Origin: Hydractinia symbiolongicarpus
Lineage: Eukaryota; Cnidaria; Hydrozoa; Anthoathecata; Hydractiniidae
Length of the DNA: 64,000 nt
Assembly: GCF_029227915.1 (NCBI RefSeq)
Contig: NC_079887.1
Location: 3,596,001-3,660,000 of the forward strand
Reading direction: 5' to 3'
Of this stretch, positions 26,140 to 37,530 are shown piece after piece (within the stretch, counting starts at the first letter, position 1; each line of letters opens with the position of its first letter). The notes below the pieces were generated by a model that did no database searches, was not told where the DNA came from, and was given only the letters and a program-made list of their open reading frames with translations. The translations under genes were made by a program, and so were the position numbers.

Positions 26140-27763
26140 TGAATAAAAGAAGTTTAATCGCCGGCAAACAAAAACCTGCCATTTCCCGTAAACCCCGGAC
26201 TCGGTCCGTATAGTCAAAAGTATACAAAGAAAGTACCCAGGGAGTAAACTCATTTCCTGAACGATTTTTTAAATTATCTTTTCACCACTAAAACGCATGA
26301 GACTTGTAGTTTTCAAAAATGTTTTCATTTTTGATGAGACGCTGAATAAAAGAAGTTTAATCGCCGGCAAAGGAAAACCTGCGATTTCCCGTAAATCCCG
26401 GACTCGGCCCGTATAGTCATAAGTACAAAAAGAAAGTACCCAGGGAGTAAACTCATTTCCCGAACGATTTTTTATATTATTATTTCATCACTAAAGCGCA
26501 TGAGACTTGTAGTTTTTAAAAATGTTTTCATTTCTGATGAGACGCTAAATAAAAGGAGTTTAATCGTCGGCAAACGAAAACCCGCGATTTCCAGTAAATC
26601 CCGGGGGTGGCCTGTATAGTCGAATGTATACAAAGAAAGTACCCAGGGAGTAAACTCATTTCCCGAACGATTTTTTGAATTATTATTTCTCCACTAAAGC
26701 CCATGAGACTTGTAATTTTTAAAAATGTTTTCATTTTTGATGAGACGCTGAATAAAAGAAGTTTAATCGCCGGCAAACGAAAACCCGCGACTTCCCGTAA
26801 ATCCCGGACTCGGCCCGTATAGTCAAAAGTATACAAGGAAAGTACCCAGGGAGTAAACTCATTTTCCGAACGATTTTTTAAATTATTTTTTTCACCACTA
26901 AAACGCATGAGACTTGTAGTTTTCAAAAATGTTTTCATTTTTGATGAGACGCTGAATAAAAGAAGTTTAATCGCCGGCAAACGAAAACCTGCCATTTCCC
27001 GTAAACCCCGGACTCGGTCCGTATAGTCAAAAGTATACAAAGAAAGTACCCAGGGAGTAAACGCATTTCCAGAACGATTTTTTAAATTATCTTTTCACCA
27101 CTAAAACGCATGAGACTTGTAGTTTTCAAAAATGTTTTCATTTTTGATGAGACGCTGAATAAAAGAAGTTTAATCGCCGCCAAAGGAAAACCTGCGATTT
27201 CCCGTAAATCCCGGACTCGGCCCGTATAGTCATAAGTACACAAAGAAAGTACCCAGGGAGTAAACTCATTTCCCGAACGATTTTTTATATTATTATTTCA
27301 TCACTAAAGCCCATGAGACTTGTAGTTTTTAAAAATGTTTTCATTTTTGATGAGACGCTAAATAAAAGGAGTTTAATCGCCGGCAAACGAAAACCTACGA
27401 TTTCCCGTAAATCCCGGGCTTGGCCCGTATAGTCGAATGCATACAAAGAAAGTACCCTGTGAGTAAACTCATTTCCAAAACGATTTTTTAAAGTATCTTT
27501 TCACCACTAAAACGCATGAGACATGAGTTTTCAAAAATGTTTTGATTTTTGATGAGACGCTGAATAAAAGAAGTTTAATCGCCGGCAAACGAAAACCCGC
27601 CATTTCCCGTAAATCCCGGACTCGGCCCGTATAGTCAAAAGTATACAAAGAAAGTACCGCGGGAGTAAACTAATTTCCCGAACGATTTTTTAAATTATTT
27701 TTTCACCACTAAAACGCATGAGACTTGTAGTTTTCAAAAATGTTTTCATTTTTGATGAGACGC
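26140..27763 (+). repeat. Mixed region between trimer and pentamer HORs
   Basis: About eight monomers. It includes two extra (c)-type copies, CATAAGTACA monomers, one trimer-like block at 26,528-27,040 carrying private changes (AATCGTCGG, TGGCCTGTATAG, TGTAATTTTTAAA, TTTCTGATGAG), and a GAATGCATAC / ACATGAG pair near 27,437-27,530. No gene is seen. Confidence 0.75.
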
Positions 27764-30605
27764 TTAATAAAAGAGGTTTAATCGCCGGCAAACGAAAACC
27801 CGCGATTTCCAGTAAATCCCGGGGGTGGCCCGTATAGTCGAATGTATACAAAGAAAGTACCCAGGGAGTAAACTCATTTCCCGAACGATTTTTTGAATTA
27901 CTATTTCTCCACTAAAGCCCATGAGACTTGTAGTTTTTAAAAATGTTTTCATTTTTGATGAGACGCTGAATAAAAGAAGTTTAATCGCCGTCAAACGAAA
28001 ACCCGCGACTTCCCGTAAATCCCGGACTCGGCCCGTATAGTCAAAAGTATACAAGGAAAGTACCCAGGGAGTAAACTCATTTCCCGAACGATTTTTTAAA
28101 TTATTTTTTTCACCACTAAAACGCATGAGACTTGTAGTTTTCAAAAATGTTTTCATTTTTGATGAGACGCTGAATAAAAGAAGTTTTATCGCCGGCAAAC
28201 GAAAACCTGCCATTTCCCGTAAAGCCCGGACTCGGTCCGTATAGTCAAAAGTATACAAAGAAAGTACCCAGGGAGTAAACTCATTTCCAGAACGATTTTT
28301 TAAATTATCTTTTCACCACTAAAACGCATGAGACTTGTAGTTTTCAAAAATGTTTTCATTTTTGATGAGACGCTGAATAAAAGAAGTTTAATCGCCGGCA
28401 AAGGAAAACCTGCGATTTCCCGTAAATCCCGGACTCGGCCCGTATAGTCATAAGTACACAAAGAAAGTACCCAGGGAGTAAACTCATTTCCCGAACGATT
28501 TTTTATATTATTATTTTATCACTAAAGCCCATGAGACTTGTAGTTTTTAAAAATGTTTTCATTTTTGATGAGACGCTGAATAAAAGAAGTTTAATCGCCG
28601 GCAAACGAAAACCCGCCATTTCCCGTAAATCCCAGACTCGGCCCGTATAGTCAAAAGTATACAAAGAAAGTACCGCGGGAGTAAACTAATTTCCCGAACG
28701 ATTTTTTAAATTATTTTTTCACCACTAAAACGCATGAGACTTGTAGTTTTCAAAAATGTTTTCATTTTTGATGAGACGCTTAATAAAAGAGGTTTAATCG
28801 CCGGCAAACAAAAACCCGCGATTTCCAGTAAATCCCGGGGGTGGCCGGTATAGTCGAATGTATACAAAGAAAGTACCCAGGGAGTAAACTCATTTCCCGA
28901 ACGATTTTTTGAATTATTATTTCTCCACTAAAGCCCATGAGACTTGTAGTTTTTAAAAATGTTTTCATTTTTGATGAGACGCTGAATAAAAGAAGTTTAA
29001 TCGCCGGCAAACGAAAACCCGCGACTTCCCGTAAATCCCGGACTCGGCCCGTATAGTGAAAAGTATACAAGGAAAGTACCCAGGGAGTAAACTCATTTCC
29101 CGAACGATTTTTTAAATTATTTTTTTCACCACTAAAACGCATGAGACTTGTAGTTTTCAAAAATGTTTTCATTTTTGATGAGACGCTGAATAAAAGAAGT
29201 TTTATCGCCGGCAAACGAAAACCTGCCATTTCCCGTAAACCCCGGACTCGGTCCGTATAGTCAAAAGTATACAAAGAAAGTACCCAGGGAGTAAACTCAT
29301 TTCCAGAACGATTTTTTAAATTATCTTTTCACCACTAAAACGCATGAGACTTGTAGTTTTCAAAAATGTTTTCATTTTTGATGAGACGCTGAATAAAAGA
29401 AGTTTAATCGCCGGCAAAGGAAAACCTGCGATTTCCCGTAAATCCCGGACTCGGCCCGTATAGTCATAAGTACACAAAGAAAGTACCCAGGGAGTAAACT
29501 CATTTCCCGAACGATTTTTTATATTATTATTTTATCACTAAAGCCCATGAGACTTGTAGTTTTTAAAAATGTTTTCATTTTTGATGAGACGCTGAATAAA
29601 AGAAGTTTAATCGCCGGCAAACGAAAACCCGCCATTTCCCGTAAATCCCAGACTCGGCCCGTATAGTCAAAAGTATACAAAGAAAGTACCGCGGGAGTAA
29701 ACTAATTTCCCGAACGATTTTTTAAATTATTTTTTCACCACTAAAACGCATGAGACTTGTAGTTTTCAAAAATGTTTTCATTTTTGATGAGACGCTTAAT
29801 AAAAGAGGTTTAATCGCCGGCAAACAAAAACCCGCGATTTCCAGTAAATCCCGGGGGTGGCCGGTATAGTCGAATGTATACAAAGAAAGTACCCAGGGAG
29901 TAAACTCATTTCCCGAACGATTTTTTGAATTATTATTTCTCCACTAAAGCCCATGAGACTTGTAGTTTTTAAAAATGTTTTCATTTTTGATGAGACGCTG
30001 AATAAAAGAAGTTTAATCGCCGGCAAACGAAAACCCGCGACTTCCCGTAAATCCCGGACTCGGCCCGTATAGTGAAAAGTATACAAGGAAAGTACCCAGG
30101 GAGTAAACTCATTTCCCGAACGATTTTTTAAATTATTTTTTTCACCACTAAAACGCATGAGACTTGTAGTTTTCAAAAATGTTTTCATTTTTGATGAGAC
30201 GCTGAATAAAAGAAGTTTTATCGCCGGCAAACGAAAACCTGCCATTTCCCGTAAACCCCGGACTCGGTCCGTATAGTCAAAAGTATACAAAGAAAGTACC
30301 CAGGGAGTAAACTCATTTCCAGAACGATTTTTTAAATTATCTTTTCACCACTAAAACGCATGAGACTTGTAGTTTTCAAAAATGTTTTCATTTTTGATGA
30401 GACGCTGAATAAAAGAAGTTTAATCGCCGGCAAAGGAAAACCTGCGATTTCCCGTAAATCCCGGACTCGGCCCGTATAGTCATAAGTACACAAAGAAAGT
30501 ACCCAGGGAGTAAACTCATTTCCCGAACGATTTTTTATATTATTATTTTATCACTAAAGCCCATGAGACTTGCAGTTTTTAAAAATGTTTTCATTTTTGA
30601 TGAGA
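27764..30605 (+). repeat. 1,016 bp pentamer HOR, nearly three copies
   Basis: Copies start at 27,764, 28,780 and 29,796. The second and third look identical wherever I compared them by eye, including private variants AAATCCCAGACTCGG, TACCGCGGGAG, GTGGCCGGTATAG and GTATAGTGAAAAG. The first copy is slightly more diverged. Each unit is the abc trimer plus a CATAAGTACAC monomer and a TTATTTTATCAC monomer. The third copy loses its pattern near 30,605, about one monomer short. Confidence 0.9.
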
Positions 30606-33184
30606 CGCTAAATAAAAGGAGTTTAATCGCCGGCAAACGAAAACCTGCGATTTCACGTAAATCCCTGACCCGGCCCGTATAGTCGAATGTATACAAAGAA
30701 AGTACCCTGTGAGTAAACTCATTTCCAGAACGATTTTTTAAATTATCTTTTCACCACTAAAACGCATGAGACTTGTAGTTTTCAAAAATGTTTTCATTTT
30801 TGATCAGACGCTGAATAAAAGAAGTTTAATCGCCTGCAAACGAAAACCTGCCATTTCCCGTAAACCCCGGACTCGGTCCGTATAGTCAAATGTATACAAA
30901 GAAAGTACCCAGGGAGTAAACTCATTTCCAGAACGATTTTTTAAATTATCTTTTCACCACTAAAACGCATGAGACTTGTAGTTTTCAAAAATGTTTTCAT
31001 TTTTGATGAGACGCTGAATAAAAGAAGTTTAATCGCCGGCAAAGGAAAACCTGCGATTTCCCGTAAATCCCGGACTCGGCCCGTATAGTCATAAGTACAC
31101 AAAGAAAGTACCCAGGGAGTAAACTCATTTCCCGAACGATTTTTTATATTATTATTTTATCACTAAAGCCCATGAGACTTGTAGTTTTTAAAAATGTTTT
31201 CATTTTTGATGAGACGCTAAATAAAAGGAGTTTAATCGCCGGCAAACGAAAACCTGCGATTTCCCGTAAATCCCTGACTCGGCCCGTATAGTCGAATGTA
31301 TACAAAGAAAGTACCCTGTGAGTAAACTCATTTCCAGAACGATTTTTTTAATTATTATTTCACCACTAAAGCCCGTGAGACTTGTAGTTTTTAAAAATGT
31401 TTTCATTTTTGATGAGACGCTAAATAAAAGGAGTTTAATCGCCGGCAAACGAAAACCTGCGATTTCCCGTAAATCCCTGACTTGGCCCGTATAGTCGAAT
31501 GTATACAAAGAAAGTACCCTGTGAGTAAACTCATTTCCAGAAGGATTTTTTAAATTATTATTTCACCACTAAAGCCCATGAGACTTGTAGTTTTTACAAA
31601 TGTCTTCATTTTTGATGAGACGCTAAATAAAAGGAGTTTAATCGCCGGCAATCGAAAACCTGCGATTTCCCGTAAATGCATGACTCGGCCCGTATAGTCA
31701 AAAGCATACAAAAAAAGTACCCAGGGAGTAAACTCATTTCCCGAACGATTTTTTGAATTATTATTTCTCCACTAAAGCCCATGAGACTTGTAGTTTTTAA
31801 AAATGTTTTTATTTTTGATGAGACGCTGAATAAAAGAAGTTTAATCGCCGGCAAACGAAAACCCGCGACTTCCCGTAAATCCCGGGCTCGGCCCGTATAG
31901 TCAAAAGTATACAAGAAAAGTACCCAGGGAGTAAACTCATTTCCCGAACGATTTTTTAAATTATTTTTTTCACCACTAAAACGCATGAGACTTGTAGTTT
32001 TTAAAAATGTTTTCATTTTTGATGAGACGCTAAATAAAAGGAGTTTAATCGCCGGCAAACGAAAACCTGCGATTTCCCGTAAATCCCTGACTCGGCCCGT
32101 ATAGTCGAATGTATACAAAGAAACTACCCAGGGAGTAAACTCATTTCCAGAACGATTTTTTAAATTATTATTTCACCACTAAAGCCCATGAGACTTGTAG
32201 TTTTTAAAAATGTTTTCATTTTTGATGAGACGCTAAATAAAAGGAGTTTAATCGCCGGCAAACGAAAACCTGCGATTTCCCGTAAATCCCTGACTCGGCC
32301 CGTATAGTCGAATGTATACAAAGAAAGTACCCTGTGAGTAAACTCATTTCCAGAACGATTTTTTAAATTATTATTTCACCACTAAAGCCCATGAGACTTG
32401 TAGTTTTTAAAAATGTTTTCATTTTTGATGAGACGCTAAATAAAAGGAGTTTAATCGCCGGCAAACGAAAACCTGCGAATTCCCGTAAATCCCTGACTCG
32501 GCCCGTATAGTCAAAAGTATACAAAAAAAGTACCCAGGGAGTAAACTCATTTCATGAACGATTTTTTGAATTATTATTTCTCCACTAAAGCCCATGAGAC
32601 TTGTATTTTTTAAAAATGTTTTCATTTTTGATGAGACGCTGAATAAAAGAATTTTAATCGCCGGCAAACGAAAACCCGCGACTTCCCGTAAATCCCGGAC
32701 TCGGCCCGTATAGTCAAAGGTATACAAGGAAAGTACCCAGGGAGTAAACTCATTTCCCGAACGATTTTTTAAATTATTTTTTTCACCACTAAAACGCATG
32801 AGACTTGTAGTTTTCAAAAATGTTTTCATTTTTGATGAGACGCTGAATAAAAGAAGTTTAATTGCCGGCAAACAAAAACCTGCGATTTCCCGTAAATCCT
32901 GGACTCGGCCCGTATAGTCAAAAGTATACAAAGAAACTACCCAAGGAGTAAACTCTTTTCCAGAACGATTTTTTAAATTATCTTTTCACCACTAAAACGC
33001 ATGAGACTTGTAGTTTTCAAAAATGTTTTCATTTTTGATGAGACGCTGAATAAAAGAAGTTTAATCGCCGGCAAACGAAAACCTGCGATTTCCCGTAAAT
33101 CCTGGACTCGGCCCGTATAGTCAAAAGTATACAAAGAAAGTACCCAGGGAGTAAACTCATTTCCCGAACGATTTTTTAAATTAT
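30606..33184 (+). repeat. Mixed monomeric region, subfamily turnover zone
   Basis: About 13 monomers without a long clean period, apart from an approximate 813 bp repeat (31,606 and 32,419). It has mainly B-type monomers with GCTAAATAAAAGGAG, several T7-run A-types and private changes (GATCAGACGC near 30,803, GCGAATTCCCG near 32,474, TCATGAACG near 32,553). The GGGGGTGG subfamily disappears here. Confidence 0.78.
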
Positions 33185-34810
33185 TTTTTTCACCACTAAA
33201 ACGCATGAGACTTGTAGTTTTCAAAAATGTTTTCATTTTTGATGAGACGCTGAATAAAAGAAGTTTAATTGCCGGCAAACAAAAACCTGCGATTTCCCGT
33301 AAATCCCGGACTCGGCCCGTAAAGTCAAAAGTATACAAAGAAAGTAACCAGGGAGTAAAATCATTTCCCGAACGATTTTACAAATTATTATTTCACCACT
33401 AAAGCCCATGAGACTTGTAGTTTTTAAAAATGTTTTCATTTTTGATGAGACGCTGAATAAAAGGAGTTTAATCGCCGGCAAACGAAAACCCGCCATTTCC
33501 CGTAAACCCAGGACTCGGCCCGTATAATCAAAAGTATACAAAGAAAGTACCCAGGGAGTAAACTCATTTTCCGAACGATTTTTTAAATTATTTTTCCACC
33601 ACTAAAACGCATGAGACTTGTAGTTTTCAAAAATGTTTTCATTTTTGATGAGACGCTGAATAAAAGAAGTTTAATCGCCGGCAAACGAAAACCTGCGATT
33701 TCCCGTAAATCCCGGACTCGGCCCGTATAGTCAAAAGTATACAAAGAAAGTACCCAGGAAGTAAACTCAATTCCCGAACGATTTTTCAAATTATTATTTC
33801 ACCACTAAAGCCCATGAGACTTGTTGTTTTTAAAAATGTTTTCATTCTTGATGAGACGCTGAATAAAAGAAGTTTAAACGCCGGCAAACGAAAACCCGCG
33901 ATTTCCCGTAAATCCCTGACTCGGCCCGTATAGTCGAATGTATACAAAGAAAGTACCCTGTGAGTAAACTCATTTCCAGAAGGATTTTTTAAATTATTAT
34001 TTCACCACTAAAGCCCATGAGACTTGTAGTTTTTACAAATGTTTTCATTTTTGATGAGACGCTAAATAAAAGGAGTTTAATCGCCGGCAATCGAAAACCT
34101 GCGATTTCCCGTAAATCCATGACTCGGCCCGTATAGTCAAAAGCATACAAAAAAAGTACCCAGGGAGTAAACTCATTTCCCGAACGATTTTTTGAATTAT
34201 TATTTCTCCACTAAAGCCCATGAGACTTGTAGTTTTTAAAAATGTTTTCATTTTTGATGAGACGATGAATAAAAGAAGTTTAATCGCCGGCAAACGAAAA
34301 CCCGCGACTTCCCGTAAATCCCGGACTCGGCCCGTATAGTCAAAAGTATACAAGGAAAGTACCCAGGGAGTAAACTCATTTCCCGAACGATTTTTTAAAT
34401 TATTTTTTTCACCACTAAAACGCATGAGACTTGTATTTTTTAAAAATGTTTTCATTTTTGATGAGACGCTGAATAAAAGAAGTTTAATCGCCGGCAAACG
34501 AAAACCCGCGACTTCCCGTAAATCCCGGACTCGGCCCGTATAGTCAAAGGTATACAAGGAAAGTACCCAGGAAGTAAACGCATTTCCCGAACGATTTTTT
34601 AAATTATTTTTTTCACCACTAAAACGCATGAGACTTGTAGTTTTCAAAAATGTTTTCATTTTTGATGAGACGCTGAATAAAAGAAGTTTAATCGCCGGCA
34701 AACAAAAACCTGCGATTTCCCGTAAATCCCGGACTAGGCCCGTATAGTCAAAAGTATACAAAGAAACTACCCAAGGAGTAAACTCTTTTCCAGAACGATT
34801 TTTTAAATTA
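33185..34810 (+). repeat. 1,626 bp octamer HOR, copy 1
   Basis: Recurs at 34,811 onward with a 1,626 bp offset (33,205 and 34,831; 33,583 and 35,209; 34,045 and 35,671). It contains the CCCGTAAAGTC monomer, the TTGTTG/CATTCTTG monomer (first in the window) and GGCAATCGAAAACC. It carries one extra 204 bp T7 monomer relative to copy 2, around 34,400-34,610. Confidence 0.83.
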
Positions 34811-36040
34811 TCTTTTCACCACTAAAACGCATGAGACTTGTAGTTTTCAAAAATGTTTTCATTTTTGATGAGACGCTGAATAAAAGAAGTTTAATCGCCG
34901 GCAAACGAAAACCTGCGATTTCCCGTAAATCCCGGACTCGGCCCGTAAAGTCAAAAGTATACAAAGAAAGTAACCAGGGAGTAAAATCATTTCCCGAACG
35001 ATTTTACAAATTATTATTTCACCACTAAAGCCCATGAGACTTGTAGTTTTTAAAAATGTTTTCATTTTTGATGAGACGCTGAATAAAAGGAGTTTAATCA
35101 GCGGCAAACGAAAACCCGCCATTTCCCATAAACCCAGGACTCGGCCCGTATAATCAAAAGTATACAAAGAAAGTACCCAGGGAGTAAACTCATTTTCCGA
35201 ACGATTTTTTAAATTATTTTTTCACCACTAAAACGCATGAGACTTGTAGTTTTCAAAAATGTTTTCATTTTTGATGAGACGCTGAATAAAAGAAGTTTAA
35301 TCGCCGGCAAACGAAAACCTGCGATTTCCCGTAAATCCCGGACTCGGCCCGTATAGTCAAAAGTATACAAAGAAAGTACCCAGGAAGTAAACTCAATTCC
35401 CGATCGATTTTTCAAATTATTATTTCACCGCTAAAGCCCATGAGACTTGTTGTTTTTAAAAATGTTTTCATTCTTGATGAGACGCTGAATAAAAGAAGTT
35501 TAATCGCCGGCAAACAAAAACCCGCGATTTCCCGTAAATCCCTGACTCGGCCGGTATAGTCGAATGTATACAAAGAAAGTACCCTGCGAGTAAACTCATT
35601 TCCAGAAGGATTTTTTAAATTATTATTTCACCACTAAAGCCCATGAGACTTGTAGTTTTTACAAATGTTTTCATTTTTGATGAGACGCTAAATAAAAGGA
35701 GTTTAATAGCCGGCAATCGAAAACCTGCGATTTCCCGTAAATCCATGACTCGGCCCGTATAGTCAAAAGCATACAAAAAAAGTACCCAGGGAGTAAACTC
35801 ATTTCCCGAACGATTTTTTGAATTATTATTTCTCCACTAAAGCCCATGAGACTTGTAGTTTTTAAAAATGTTTTCATTTTTGATGAGACGATGAATAAAA
35901 GAAGTTTAATCGCCGGCAAACGAAAACCCGCGACTTCCCGTAAATCCCAGACTCGGCCCGTATAGTCAAAAGTATACAAGGAAAGTACCCAGGGAGTAAA
36001 CGCATTTCCCGACCGATTTTTTAAATTATTTTTTTCACCA
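34811..36040 (+). repeat. Octamer HOR, copy 2 (one monomer shorter)
   Basis: Matches copy 1, but in the right part the offset drops from 1,626 to 1,422 bp because one 204 bp monomer is missing. Private changes include ATCAGCGGCAAAC near 35,098, CCCATAAACCC near 35,125 and CCCGATCGATTT near 35,400. Confidence 0.8.
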
Positions 36041-37530
36041 CTAAAACGCATGAGACTTGTAGTTTTTAAAAATGTTTTCATTTTTGATGAGACGCTAAAT
36101 AAAAGGAGTTTAATCGCCGGCAAACGAAAACCTGCGATTTCCCGTAAATCCCTGACTCGGCCCGTATAGTCGAATGTACACAAAGAAACTACCCAGGGAG
36201 TAAACTCATTTCCAGAACGATTTTTTAAATTATTATTTCACCACTAAAGCCCATGAGACTTGTAGTTTTTAAAAATGTTTTCATTTTTGATGAGACGCTA
36301 AATAAAAGGAGTTTAATCGCCGGCAAACGAAAACCTGCGATTTCCCGTAAATCCCTGACTCGGCCCGTATAGTCGAATGTATACAAAGAAAGTACCCTGT
36401 GAGTAAACTCATTTCCAGAACGATTTTTTAAATTATTATTTCACCACTAAAGCCCATGAGACTTGTAGTTTTTAAAAATGTTTTCATTTTTGATGAGACG
36501 CTAAATAAAAGGAGTTTAATCGCCGGCAAACGAAAACCTGCGATTTCCCGTAAATCCCTGACTCGGCCGGTATAGTCAAAAGTATACAAAAAAGTACCCA
36601 GGGAGTAAACTCATTTCCCGAACGATTTTTCGAATTATTATTTCACCACTAAAGCCCATGAGACTTGTAGTTTTTACAAATGTTTTCATTTTTGATGAGA
36701 CGCTGAATAAAAGAAGTTTAATCGCCGGCAAACGAAAACCCGCGACTTCCCGTAAATTCCGGACTCGGCCCGTATAGTCAATAGTATACAAGGAAAGTAC
36801 ATAGGGAGTAAACTCATTTCCCGAACGATTTTTTAAATTATTTTTTTCACCACTAAAACGCATGAGACTTGTAGTTTTTAAAAATGTTTTCATTTTTGAT
36901 GAGACGCTAAATAAAAGGAGTTTAATCGCCGGCAAACGAAAACCTGCGATTTCCCGTAAATCCCTGACTCGGCCCGTATAGTCGAATGTACACAAAGAAA
37001 CTACCCAGGGAGTAAACTCATTTCCAGAACGATTTTTTAAATTATTATTTCACCACTGAAGCCCATGAGACTTGTAGTTTTTAAAAATGTTTTCATTTTT
37101 GATGAGACGCTAAATAAAAGGAGTTTAATCGCCCGCAAACGAAAATCTGCGATTTCCCGTAAATCCCTGACTCGGCCCGTATAGTCAAATGTATACAAAG
37201 AAAGTACCCTGTGAGTAAACTCATTTCCAGAACGATTTTTTAAATTATTATTTCACCACTAAAGCCCATGAGACTTGTAGTTTTTAAAAATGTTTTCATT
37301 TTTGATGAGACGCTAAATAAAAGGAGTTTAATCGCCGGCAAACGAAAACCTGCGATTTCCCGTAAATCCCTGACTCGGCCCGTATAGTCAAAAGTATACA
37401 AAAAAAGTACCCAGGGAGTAAACTCATTTCCCGAACGATTTTTTGAATTATTATTTCTCCACTAAAGCCCATGAGACTTGTAGTTTTTAAAAATGTTTTC
37501 ATTTTTGATGAGACGCTGAATAAAAGAAGT
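35240..37530 (+). repeat. Segment repeated at 3,656-3,658 bp offset, copy 1
   Basis: About 2.3 kb that recurs at 38,898-41,190 (18 monomers later). Shared markers are CCCGATCGATTT (35,399 and 39,059), GGCAATCGAAAACC, GACGATGAATAAAAG, GACCGATTTTTT and TTTTTCGAATTATT (near 36,628 and 40,284). The offset changes by 2 bp because one copy lost two Ts near 39,690. Confidence 0.82.

Noticed and set aside
34045-34761. 238-codon minus-strand open frame, and the family of 164-185-codon frames (for example 16,799-17,293, 25,530-26,024, 38,516-39,073)
   Set aside because: They are the same satellite sequence read antisense. Length depends only on whether a T-run has six or seven Ts, starts fall at arbitrary ATGs, monomer differences are freely amino-acid changing, and no known domain or upstream signal is visible.
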